Assembly (NCBI RefSeq): GCF_026626705.1
Contig: NZ_JAPNKC010000001.1
Location: 10,812,001-10,876,000, forward strand
DNA from: Pyxidicoccus sp. MSG2
GTDB taxonomy: Bacteria > Myxococcota > Myxococcia > Myxococcales > Myxococcaceae
Direction: 5' to 3'
Length of the DNA stretch: 64,000 bases
In this document: positions 57,242 to 64,000 of the stretch, one piece after another
How positions within the stretch are numbered: position 1 is the first letter of the stretch
Layout of the letters: every line of letters starts with the position of its first letter
The notes under the pieces: generated by a model
What the model saw: only the letters and a program-made list of their open reading frames with translations
Told to the model about the DNA's origin: nothing
Databases searched by the model: none
Made by a program: the position numbers and the translations under genes

Positions 57242-57577
57242 CCTGGTCGGCGTTCAAATCCTGGCTGCTCAAGTTGCACGGCGTTCCCGTCTCCCACCTC
57301 CGGCTTTTGACCGGCGGCTGTCCGGCGGAGGAGTTGCCCGCGCTCGCGAAGGAACTCAAGCGCGTGCGGGCCGACTTCAAGAAGCGCCCCAACGAGGTCT
57401 CGGCCCCCGCGGACGAGCGCCTCCGGACGGACTACGCGGCGCTCGGTGTGCCCTGGTCCGCGTGGAGCGAGGTGGCGCGCGAGGTGCAGCGCGACCTGAA
57501 GCGCAAACGGTACGCGCGCTGGACGGGGGCGGATGCGCTCGAGTTCCCCGAGGGGCCTTGTGCCGAGGACCTGGTGA
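57242..57577 (+). pseudogene. Truncated copy of the 45.2-kb unknown gene
   Basis: This 336-base fragment repeats 45201-45536 at about 98 percent identity but lacks the start codon region and the last two thirds of the gene; homology stops abruptly on both sides. A frame from ATG 57274 runs to 57789, but its last 70 codons are unrelated, so it is not a functional copy. Around it, 57205-57241 and 57578-57673 look like scraps of other genes; 57588-57655 reads in frame as an orphan C-terminus (E-A-N-P-I-G-A-A-L-K-R-Q, then LLLRSPNQAG and a stop). Confidence 0.85.
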
Positions 57578-57631
57578 GTCGGTCTCGAGGCCAACCCGAT
57601 CGGAGCGGCGCTCAAGCGACAACTGCTGCTG

Positions 57632-57655
57632 CGCTCGCCCAACCAGGCGGGGTGA
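57632..57655. repeat. 24-bp perfect direct repeat, left copy
   Basis: Identical to 59597-59620 in the same orientation. It covers the end of an orphan coding fragment and its TGA. Together the copies bracket the WYL regulator and epoxide hydrolase genes. Confidence 0.9.
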
Positions 57656-57673
57656 CGCGCAAGGAACCGCGAA

Positions 57674-58384
57674 TCAAGAAGGTGGCTGCCCCCAGTCGGG
57701 ATACAGGCGTTCCCATTCTTCCCGCCATTCCCGCGCGAGCACGGACCGCTGGCGGCCGTAGCGGGCCTCGGTCGCCGAGGCTGCGGTGATGCGGTCTACG
57801 CGGAAATTGCGGAAGGCCTGGCGCAAGCAGCACCAGGCGGCAACGATCTGTTTGCCCTCGTGAAACGCGAGCTGCACCGGCCAGATGTCGCGCTGGCTCG
57901 GCTGGCCCTTCCCGTCGGCATACACGATGAGGAGCGCCTTCTCTTCGCGAATGGCCCGGCGCACGAGGCCGAGCACCGGGACGGACGCAGACCCGCCGCG
58001 CATCAGGATGGGCCAGAGCCCGGTGTCCTTCATTCGGTCGCGCAGATCGTCGGGCGAGGCGGTGGCGATCTTGCCAAGCGCATTGCGCGCCGCCCCGGCA
58101 AGGCCGGCATCCGGCTGGGCCTCGACCCAGCGGGAGCCGAGCACCAGCGCCTCGAGTTCCTCGGCCGTGAACATCAGCGGCGGCAGGAAGAAGCCCGGCT
58201 TCAGCATATAGCCCACGCCCGCCTCGCCAACGATGGGCGCGCCAAGACCGATGAGCGTCCGCACGTCGCGATAGAGCGTGCGCACGGAAACATCCTGTTC
58301 CTTGGCCAGAGCCGCCGCAGTGACGGGGCGGCGGTGCCGGCGAAGTGCGTCCATGACAGCAAAGAGGCGTTCGGTCTTGTCCAT
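57674..58384 (-). CDS. YafY-type HTH/WYL-domain transcriptional regulator
   Basis: A 236-residue regulator with ATG 58384; the open frame continues upstream antisense to the hydrolase gene without support. The N-terminal DeoR-like helix-turn-helix spans about 1-60 (M-D-K-T-E-R-L-F-A-V-M, V-S-V-R-T-L-Y-R-D-V-R-T-L). The middle and C-terminal WYL-type domain follows (V-Y-A-D-G-K-G-Q, R-D-I-W-P-V-Q-L-A, W-C-C-L-R-Q-A-F-R-N-F-R-V-D-R-I). It begins 11 bases after the epoxide hydrolase stop, same strand, so the two are co-transcribed; it may regulate that gene. Confidence 0.88.
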   Translation of the reverse strand: MDKTERLFAVMDALRRHRRPVTAAALAKEQDVSVRTLYRDVRTLIGLGAPIVGEAGVGYMLKPGFFLPPLMFTAEELEALVLGSRWVEAQPDAGLAGAARNALGKIATASPDDLRDRMKDTGLWPILMRGGSASVPVLGLVRRAIREEKALLIVYADGKGQPSQRDIWPVQLAFHEGKQIVAAWCCLRQAFRNFRVDRITAASATEARYGRQRSVLAREWREEWERLYPDWGQPPS

Positions 58385-58395
58385 GCGCGCGCGGC

Positions 58396-59517
58396 TCACC
58401 TCATGGTGCCAAAGAACGCCCGGATATCGGCCGCGTAGTGCTCCGGAGCCTCGAGTGCTGGGAAGTGCCCGGCCTGCCCCGCCTCGGTCCAGTGGACAAG
58501 GTTCTGCAAGTGCCGTTCGCCCCAGGCGCGCGGCGCGGGATTGTCGACGTCGGCGGGCACCAGCACGCCATGCTTCACGTCGTGGCGGGGCATCGGCATC
58601 AGCAGCTCCTGATCGGCGAAGGCCTCTTTGTACAGCCGAACCGATGAACCAATCGTCTGGGTGAACCAGTAGACCGACAGCAGGGTGCAGAGGTCGTCGA
58701 GCGAATAGACTGACTCGAGGCGGCCGTCCTGCAGCCGGCTCCCGCTGTGAAACTTCTCGATGATCCACGACGCCAGGCCCGCAGGTGAATCGTTGAGGCC
58801 GACGGCGAGCGTCTGCGGCTTGGTTCCGTGAAGCCTGACGTAGGCGCCCTGCGTGAAGGTCCACAGATCGACGCGCCGGAAGTAGTCCACTTCCTCGGGC
58901 GTCGGCGCCTCCGGCCGCGGGTACCCCGAAAAGACGTTGAGGTAGTGCGCACCCATGAGACGGCCGGGATGGTTGCGGACCAGGCTGAAGCAGACCCCGG
59001 AGCCCAGGTCCGAGCACGCAACGAGGAACTTCTCGTAGCCCAGCCGGGTCATCAGCTCGGCCCAGAGATGACCCATGCGACTCATGTTCATGCCCTTCTT
59101 CGTCGGCCGGCCCGAGAAGCCGAAGCCCTGCAGCGAGGGAATGATGACGTCGAACGACACCCCGTTTCGCTCGGCGGTGAGCAGCGGAATGAGCGGCAGG
59201 AACTCGACGAAGTTCGATGGCCAGCCATTGGCAAGGACGATGGGAATGCGGGTTTCGCCCTGACCCGGCGCATGAACGAAATGAACCCGCTCGCCATCGA
59301 TCTCCTCGATGAATTGCGGAATCGCGTTGAGGCGCTGCTCGGCGGTGCGCCAGTCGAACCGCTCCGCCCAGTGGGTGACCAACTGCCTGAGCAGCTCGGC
59401 ATCGGTGCCATCGTCCCAGCCGACGCCTTCGACCGCTGCGGGGAAGCGAGTTGCCTTCAGCCGCGCCCGAAGGTCGGCGAGCTCGGAATCGGAAATGGCA
59501 ATGGTGAAAGGGCTCAT
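58396..59517 (-). CDS. Epoxide hydrolase (alpha/beta hydrolase with EHN domain)
   Basis: A 373-residue enzyme. ATG 59517 follows AAGGAG; an upstream ATG at 59541 is less likely. The N-terminal EHN domain (1-105) opens with F-T-I-A-I-S-D-S-E-L-A-D-L-R-A-R-L and contains W-R-x4-R-L-N-A-I-P-Q-F. The oxyanion motif is N-G-W-P-S, where most have H-G-W-P-G. The nucleophile is Asp170 (V-A-C-S-D-L-G-S-G), and a late His in H-F-P-A-L-E-A-P-E closes the triad. It should open epoxides by an ester intermediate. The gene pair lies between 24-bp direct repeats and has lower GC than its surroundings, consistent with transfer. Confidence 0.88.
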   Translation of the reverse strand: MSPFTIAISDSELADLRARLKATRFPAAVEGVGWDDGTDAELLRQLVTHWAERFDWRTAEQRLNAIPQFIEEIDGERVHFVHAPGQGETRIPIVLANGWPSNFVEFLPLIPLLTAERNGVSFDVIIPSLQGFGFSGRPTKKGMNMSRMGHLWAELMTRLGYEKFLVACSDLGSGVCFSLVRNHPGRLMGAHYLNVFSGYPRPEAPTPEEVDYFRRVDLWTFTQGAYVRLHGTKPQTLAVGLNDSPAGLASWIIEKFHSGSRLQDGRLESVYSLDDLCTLLSVYWFTQTIGSSVRLYKEAFADQELLMPMPRHDVKHGVLVPADVDNPAPRAWGERHLQNLVHWTEAGQAGHFPALEAPEHYAADIRAFFGTMR

Positions 59518-59596
59518 CGTGCGTCTCCTTGGTTTGTGCATCCCAAGGTTGTGCCCGAGGTGTGCTGACAGGGCGTGTCAGCAGTGATCGGTCACA

Positions 59597-59620
59597 CGCT
59601 CGCCCAACCAGGCGGGGTGA
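59597..59620. repeat. 24-bp perfect direct repeat, right copy
   Basis: Matches 57632-57655 exactly. Its context differs: on the left it follows the hydrolase promoter region, on the right ordinary GC-rich sequence resumes. The gap 59621-59799 shows no further feature. Confidence 0.9.
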
Positions 59621-59799
59621 GCCGAGACGGCGCTTGTCGCCCTCCAGCCGGCGCAGACTTTGCGCCGCCTCCGCGCGAGCCGGTGCGGGGCGCAATTCCT
59701 GCGTCCGCACGGAGCGCCAGGGGCCCGCGTGGAGTCTGGCGCGAGGCTTGCTCAACCACCCGCTGCCAGGCCCCGGTGGGCCGGTGGACGGGAGACCCC

Positions 59800-60630
59800 A
59801 TGGCCCTGCGTGACGCGATTCCGGTGTGCCTCTGCCTGCTGCTCGGCGCGAGCGTGGGGGAGGCGAGCGGGCTGGAGCCCGGCTCTCCCCTCATGGCCCC
59901 GCCGCGCCCGGTGCAGGAGAAGGCCGCGCCGCAGCGCGCGCCGGAGCTGTCCCTGGCGCGCTTCCTCGAAGCCCCGGGCAGGGAGCCGGCGCGGGTCCAG
60001 CTCTGGCTGCGACACAACCGCGAGGCGCGAGAGATTGAGGAGGGCGTGCGCGAGTTCCTGGAGCGGCTCATCCAGCTCACCGCCGAGGCGCCGCCGGAGA
60101 TGGTCTTCTCGCACGAGCGGGTGGTGCTCGACGCGGAGGCCCTGGCCACGGACGGCGAGCTCGTCGCGCTGGCGGACGCGCGCTCGGAGCTGCTCGGGCG
60201 GCTGGGCCGGATGGACCCGGACTTCCACGTCCTCGAAGGGGAGACGCCGCCGCCCTGGTCGCCGGACGGCAAGCTGGACCGCGAGGCGCTGGCGGGCCTC
60301 GTCCTCGCGCGCACGGGCCGAGGCGCCGGGCTGCCTCCCGACCTGGACCGGCTGCTCGTGGAGCTGGCCTCGCTGGACAAGCGGCTGGGCGCGCACGAGC
60401 AGCAACTGCTGCCGGTGGCGGAGGAAGCGCTGGGCGCCGTGCTGCTGGGCCTGGCCTCGGGCGAGGCGACGATGGGAGAGGTGGTCCACGGCCTCCACTT
60501 CCTGAAGCACCAGCAGCGGCGGCGGTTGGAGCTGCGCGTCCAGCGGGAGCTGTTGCTGTTGGAGGTGGCCCGCCGGGCCGGATGCACGGTGGAGGCCCTG
60601 CCCAGGGCCGCAGCGCCCGAGGCGGGCTGA
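59800..60630 (+). CDS. Secreted helical protein of unknown function
   Basis: A 276-residue protein. ATG 59800 follows GGAG. A signal peptide (MALRDAIPVCLCLLLGASVG) is followed by a Pro-rich linker and a long, charged, helical body (residues 60-265) with leucine repeats, L-A-S-L-D-K-R-L-G and R-V-Q-R-E-L-L-L-L-E. One cysteine remains near the end. No enzyme motif is visible. It lies 80 bases before the globin-coupled kinase gene in the same direction but may be independent. Confidence 0.7.
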   Translation: MALRDAIPVCLCLLLGASVGEASGLEPGSPLMAPPRPVQEKAAPQRAPELSLARFLEAPGREPARVQLWLRHNREAREIEEGVREFLERLIQLTAEAPPEMVFSHERVVLDAEALATDGELVALADARSELLGRLGRMDPDFHVLEGETPPPWSPDGKLDREALAGLVLARTGRGAGLPPDLDRLLVELASLDKRLGAHEQQLLPVAEEALGAVLLGLASGEATMGEVVHGLHFLKHQQRRRLELRVQRELLLLEVARRAGCTVEALPRAAAPEAG

Positions 60631-60710
60631 GGCCCCAACGGACGACACGGACCGGGAGGAAGTCGCTGCTGCCGGACGTTGTCAGCGGTTAGGCTGTCAA
60701 CCCAGAGACC

Positions 60711-61901
60711 ATGGCGGAAACCCTGCTCGAGGAATTGAAGCGTTACGTGGGCTTCGGCGAGGCGGACGAGCGCGCGCTCATCGCCCTGCATGCCATCGCG
60801 AAGCCGCACTTCGCCCGCATCGCCCGCGTCTTCTACGACCGCATCCTGGAGCACGAAGGCGCGCGCCAGGCGCTGGAGGGCGGCGAGAGCCAGGTGGGCC
60901 ACCTCCGCGGCACGCTGGAAATCTGGATGAGCCAGCTCATGAGCGGCCCCTGGGACGAGGCCTACTACGAGCTGCGCTGCCGCATCGGCCGCATGCACGT
61001 GCGCATCTCCCTGCCGCAGCACTACATGTTCGGCGCGATGAACGTCCTGAGGCAGGAGCTCAACGCCGTCATCGACGAGGCCTACCTGCGCCAGCCGGAG
61101 CAGCTGCGGGACGCGCGCGTGGCGCTCGGGAAGATCCTGGATCTGGAGCTGGCCATCATGCTCCACACCTACCGCGAGGACCTGCTCGCGCAGCAGGCGC
61201 GCAACGAGCGGCTGTCCACCTTCGGCCAGCTCGTGGGCTCCATCGGCCACGAGCTGCGCAACCCGCTCGGCGTCATCGAGACGTCGCTCTACATCCTCAA
61301 GAGCCGCCCCGGCGCGGTGGACGAGCGCACCACCAAGCACCTGGGCCGTATCGGCGAGCAGGTGGGCATCGCCAACCGCATCGTCTCCGATCTGCTCGAT
61401 ATGATTCGGGACCGGCCGCTGCAACGGCAGGAGGTGTGGCTGGACGAGGTGTGGCAGGAGGCGCTCACCGCCGTGCAGCGGCCGGAGTCCGTCACCGTGC
61501 GCGAGGAGGGGCTCACCTCGCTCCCGCCGGTGCAGGGAGACGCGGGCCAGCTGCGCCAGGTGTTCGTCAACCTGTTGGACAACGCGGTGCAGGCCCTGGA
61601 GGAGTCGGGCGGCAGCGTGTCGCTGTCCGCCAGTGCGCCCGAGCCGGGCATGGCGGAGCTGGTGCTGGAGGACTCCGGCCCCGGGGTGAGTGACGCCATC
61701 CGCCGCCGCCTCTTCGAGCCGCTGATGACGACGAAGACGCGAGGCATCGGCCTCGGGTTGCCGCTCGTCAAGCGCATCCTGGAGCGGCACGGCGGCACCA
61801 TCGCCTACGTGCCGTGCGAGGGCACCGGGGCGCGCTTCGTGATTCGACTTCCCCTCATGCCCGCGGAGGACGCGAATGCGTCGGTACCTTCTGCTGGATG
61901 A
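60711..61901 (+). CDS. Globin-coupled histidine kinase
   Basis: A 396-residue soluble kinase. Residues 1-160 form a protoglobin/globin-coupled sensor domain with the likely proximal haem ligand His96 in R-I-G-R-M-H-V-R-I-S-L-P. The HisKA His is His180 (S-I-G-H-E-L-R-N-P-L-G-V-I), and the ATPase domain has N-L-L-D-N-A-V-Q-A and D-S-G-P-G-V. It should sense oxygen, NO or CO, or redox state. Its last 26 bases overlap the double-receiver gene, which is in turn coupled to a receiver-kinase hybrid. Confidence 0.88.
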   Translation: MAETLLEELKRYVGFGEADERALIALHAIAKPHFARIARVFYDRILEHEGARQALEGGESQVGHLRGTLEIWMSQLMSGPWDEAYYELRCRIGRMHVRISLPQHYMFGAMNVLRQELNAVIDEAYLRQPEQLRDARVALGKILDLELAIMLHTYREDLLAQQARNERLSTFGQLVGSIGHELRNPLGVIETSLYILKSRPGAVDERTTKHLGRIGEQVGIANRIVSDLLDMIRDRPLQRQEVWLDEVWQEALTAVQRPESVTVREEGLTSLPPVQGDAGQLRQVFVNLLDNAVQALEESGGSVSLSASAPEPGMAELVLEDSGPGVSDAIRRRLFEPLMTTKTRGIGLGLPLVKRILERHGGTIAYVPCEGTGARFVIRLPLMPAEDANASVPSAG

Positions 61902-62589
61902 CAACCGCGCCTTCGCGGAGAACCTCGCGGAAATCCTCCGCGACGAGGGCCACCAGGCCGTCGTCGTCACCAGCGGTGACGAGGCCCTGCGCCTGGCACG
62001 CACCACGCGCTTCGACGCGCTGCTGACGGACATGCGCATGCCCGGCATGAGCGGTGCGGACGCGGTGCACCACCTGCGCCGGGTGGACCCGGGGCTGGCC
62101 GCGGTGGTCGTCACCGCCTACCCCCGCGAGGATGATTTGGAGACGGCGCGCCGCGAGGGGCTGCTCGCGGTGCTGCCCAAGCCCGTGCCCATTCCCACGC
62201 TGGTGGGGCTCTTGTCCGGCGCCCGGCGCGACGGGCTGGTGGTGCTGGTGGAGGACGACCCCGCGCTGAGCGACAACCTCGGCGAGGTGCTGCGCGCGCG
62301 GGGCTTCTCGTGCGTGACGGCGGCCTCGGTGCTGGACACGGACCGCATCGCCTGCCTGGAGCCCTTTGCAGCGCTGGTGGACCTGCGGCTGCCCGGTGGC
62401 CCGGATGGAGAGGCGCTGCGGCGGCTGCGCGAGCGCTTCCCGCACCTGCCCATCTTCATCATGACCGCCTATCCGGACGTGGCACCGATGGAGGGGGCGG
62501 CGGGCGTGTTCTCGAAACCCTTCGACACCGGCGTGCTGGTGGATGCGCTGGAGACGGCGCACGCCGCGCGCCCCACCCGTGTCCCATGA
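61876..62589 (+). CDS. Double-receiver response regulator
   Basis: A 237-residue protein of two receiver domains in tandem and no output domain. Receiver 1 (1-115) has Asp8-Asp9, Asp52 (L-L-T-D-M-R-M-P) and Lys102. Receiver 2 (120-232) has Glu127-Asp128-Asp129, Asp169 (A-L-V-D-L-R-L-P) and Lys near 212 (F-S-K-P-F). It starts inside the globin kinase gene and ends as ATGA with the next kinase gene, so it probably shuttles phosphate between the two kinases or branches the signal. Confidence 0.88.
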   Translation: MRRYLLLDDNRAFAENLAEILRDEGHQAVVVTSGDEALRLARTTRFDALLTDMRMPGMSGADAVHHLRRVDPGLAAVVVTAYPREDDLETARREGLLAVLPKPVPIPTLVGLLSGARRDGLVVLVEDDPALSDNLGEVLRARGFSCVTAASVLDTDRIACLEPFAALVDLRLPGGPDGEALRRLRERFPHLPIFIMTAYPDVAPMEGAAGVFSKPFDTGVLVDALETAHAARPTRVP

Positions 62590-63695
62590 GCGAGCCTGGC
62601 CCCAAGCCGCCGCCCACCATCCTCGTGGTGGATGACAACGCGGCCTTCCTCGACAACCTGCACGAGCTGCTGGGCGATGCGGGCTACGCCGTGCGCGGCG
62701 CCTCCAGTTGCCGGGCCGCCCGCGAATGCGCGGCGGAGGGCTTCGACGTGGCGCTGGTGGACCTGCGCCTGCCGGACGGGGACGGCACCGCGCTGGCGGC
62801 GGAGCTGAAGGAGGGCTCGCCCGACTCGGAGGTGGTGCTGCTCACCGGCTTCGCCACGCTGGAGACGGCGGTGGCGGCGGTGCGCGCGGGCGCGTGCGCC
62901 TACCTCATGAAGCCGTGCGCGCCGCAGGAGCTGCTGCTGACGCTGGAGCAGGCCATGCGGCAGGTGCGGCTGCACGGCGAGAAGCGCGAGCTGGCCCGGC
63001 GCGCGCAGATGACGGAGAAGCTGGCAGCGGTGGGGACGATGACGGCGGGCCTGTCCCACGAAATCCGCAACCCGCTGAACGCGGCGGCGCTGCAGTTGTC
63101 CGTGCTGGAGCGCCGCTTGCGGAAGCTGCCGGACGGCCAGCAGGGCCCGCTGCTGGAGCCGCTCCTGCTGGTGCGCGACGAAATCCGCCGGCTGGACCAC
63201 ATCCTGGAGGACTTCCTCCAGTTCGCGAGGCCCCGCGAGTTCCGCCCCGGCTCGGTGGACGTGCGCGCGTTGGTGCGGCGCGTGGTGGACCTGCTCAGCG
63301 GTCAGGCCGAGGCGCGCAAGGTGGCGCTGGAGACCGCCCCGCTGGAGCAGACGCTGCCGCCGGTGGCGGGCGAGGAGGAGCGGCTGCGGCAGGTGCTCCT
63401 CAACCTGTGCCTCAACGCGCTGGAGGCGACGCCCGCGGGCGGCAGGGTGACGGTGTCCGCGGGCCACGACGAGACGGGCCACGTCTGGCTCACCGTGGAC
63501 GACGCGGGCCCCGGTGTCCCGCCCGAGGTGCGAGATCGCATCTTCGAGCCCTTCTTCACCACGAAGGCGCAGGGCTCGGGGCTTGGGCTCTCCATCGTCC
63601 ATGCCATCGTCACGCAGCATGGCGGCACGCTGGAGGTGGGCTCGGCGCCCGGCGGTGGCGCCCGCTTCATCCTCCGGCTGCCGGTGGCGCGGTAG
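62586..63695 (+). CDS. Receiver-histidine kinase hybrid
   Basis: A 369-residue cytosolic protein. The N-terminal receiver (10-125) has Asp16-Asp17, Asp59 (V-A-L-V-D-L-R-L-P) and Lys109. The HisKA domain has His158 (G-L-S-H-E-I-R-N-P-L), followed by an ATPase domain with N-L-C-L-N-A-L-E-A, D-D-A-G-P-G-V and F-E-P-F-F-T-T. A receiver placed before the kinase suggests its activity is controlled by phosphorylation from an upstream kinase, plausibly the globin-coupled one. It starts with ATGA overlap. Confidence 0.9.
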   Translation: MSEPGPKPPPTILVVDDNAAFLDNLHELLGDAGYAVRGASSCRAARECAAEGFDVALVDLRLPDGDGTALAAELKEGSPDSEVVLLTGFATLETAVAAVRAGACAYLMKPCAPQELLLTLEQAMRQVRLHGEKRELARRAQMTEKLAAVGTMTAGLSHEIRNPLNAAALQLSVLERRLRKLPDGQQGPLLEPLLLVRDEIRRLDHILEDFLQFARPREFRPGSVDVRALVRRVVDLLSGQAEARKVALETAPLEQTLPPVAGEEERLRQVLLNLCLNALEATPAGGRVTVSAGHDETGHVWLTVDDAGPGVPPEVRDRIFEPFFTTKAQGSGLGLSIVHAIVTQHGGTLEVGSAPGGGARFILRLPVAR

Positions 63696-63698
63696 CCG

Positions 63699-64000
63699 TC
63701 AGAAGGCGGCGCCGGACCGGAAGAGGACGCGCCCGTCGGTGGCGAACCGCCCGCAGACCATGCAGGAGTGCTCATCCGCCGCGCTCCGGAACCGGGACAT
63801 GTCCACGCTCGCCATCTGCTTGCCGACGGGCTCCAGGCGGGCTCCACCCGGCTGGGTGCTGAACACGATGTCGAAGACGTAGTGCACGGCCACCGGCTTC
63901 CCGTTGAAGAGGGCGGGCTCGTAGCGCCACGTGGACAGCGTGCGGATGACGTTCTCCTCCAGGCCGCCCAGGCCCTGGAGCGGCTTGCAGTCGGTGACGC
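63699..64000 (-). CDS. TonB C-terminal-domain-like protein, 5' partial
   Basis: Only the C-terminal 99 or so residues are in the window; the frame stays open to the right edge. The segment reads L-G-G-L-E-E-N-V-I-R-T-L-S-T-W-R-Y-E-P-A, then G-K-P-V-A-V-H-Y-V-F-D-I-V-F, the pattern of TonB C-terminal domains (energy transducer, or a related stand-alone secreted form). A Cys pair (D-C-K upstream and C-M-V-C near the end) and a tail of about 40 extra residues are unusual. Its stop is three bases from that of the convergent kinase gene. Confidence 0.7.
   Translation of the reverse strand, partial: VTDCKPLQGLGGLEENVIRTLSTWRYEPALFNGKPVAVHYVFDIVFSTQPGGARLEPVGKQMASVDMSRFRSAADEHSCMVCGRFATDGRVLFRSGAAF

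Noticed and set aside
57274..57789. 171-codon frame as a real gene
   Set aside because: Its first 100 codons are the truncated duplicate of the 45.2-kb gene and the remainder is unrelated junction sequence antisense to the WYL regulator.

Overview
The window looks like chromosomal DNA of a myxobacterium of the Myxococcus/Corallococcus/Pyxidicoccus group. The GC content is very high, which is why long antisense open frames shadow the real genes. Two-component genes are dense, there is a giant RHS protein and a sigma-54 activator, and there is a complete five-gene set matching the alternative isovaleryl-CoA (aib/mvaS) pathway known from Myxococcus xanthus. No rRNA, tRNA, CRISPR array or transposase was seen.

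Layout. (1) 1-17.8 kb: a translationally coupled surface operon holding a secreted Ca-binding-type repeat protein (5' end outside the window), a PpiC-type lipoprotein chaperone, and a 4569-residue RHS/YD-repeat lipoprotein whose C-terminus looks like an ADP-ribosyltransferase toxin; it ends at a strong hairpin. (2) 17.85-22.6 kb, minus strand: aibR-aibA-aibB-aibC-mvaS with a TetR-type operator palindrome upstream. (3) 22.8-24.0 kb: a secreted dockerin-like protein, then, convergent, a 69-residue secreted peptide with the six-cysteine layout and gamma-core of defensins. (4) 24.1-28.8 kb: a histidine kinase and sigma-54 activator, then a probable sigma-54 promoter with upstream dyads driving a degenerate receiver and a membrane protein. 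(5) 28.8-30.5 kb: a 45-48 bp minisatellite, a ribokinase-family gene and a 62-bp tandem repeat. (6) 30.5-32.3 kb, minus: a tightly overlapping operon of an Asp/Asn beta-hydroxylase, a 68-residue Nif11-like peptide and a sulfotransferase. (7) 32.35-43.45 kb, minus: signalling and envelope genes (receiver-GAF-degenerate GGDEF, CHASE2, FecR, OmpA/TSP3, receiver, NtrC-type regulator with kinase, phosphoribosyltransferase).

(8) 43.5-59.6 kb is a mosaic accessory region. It contains a proline-rich small protein, a TPM-domain protein, an unknown gene, a CapA-like protein, a two-module NRPS without thioesterase, a P450 with an altered oxygen-activation motif, a RoxA-like diheme oxygenase with a divergent TetR gene, and a WYL regulator with an epoxide hydrolase. 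A 336-bp piece of the unknown gene at 45.2 kb is repeated, truncated, at 57.2 kb, and a 24-bp perfect direct repeat brackets the regulator/hydrolase pair. Base composition is visibly less GC-rich across the RoxA-to-hydrolase part, which suggests stepwise acquisition. (9) 59.8-64 kb: a secreted unknown protein, then a globin-coupled kinase, a double receiver and a receiver-kinase hybrid in one overlapping operon, and the C-terminal part of a TonB-like protein running off the window.

The two strongest leads for something undescribed are the myxobacterial defensin-like peptide (23766-23975) and the hydroxylase/Nif11/sulfotransferase operon (30513-32288). All domain calls are by eye from translated sequence; no database search was run.
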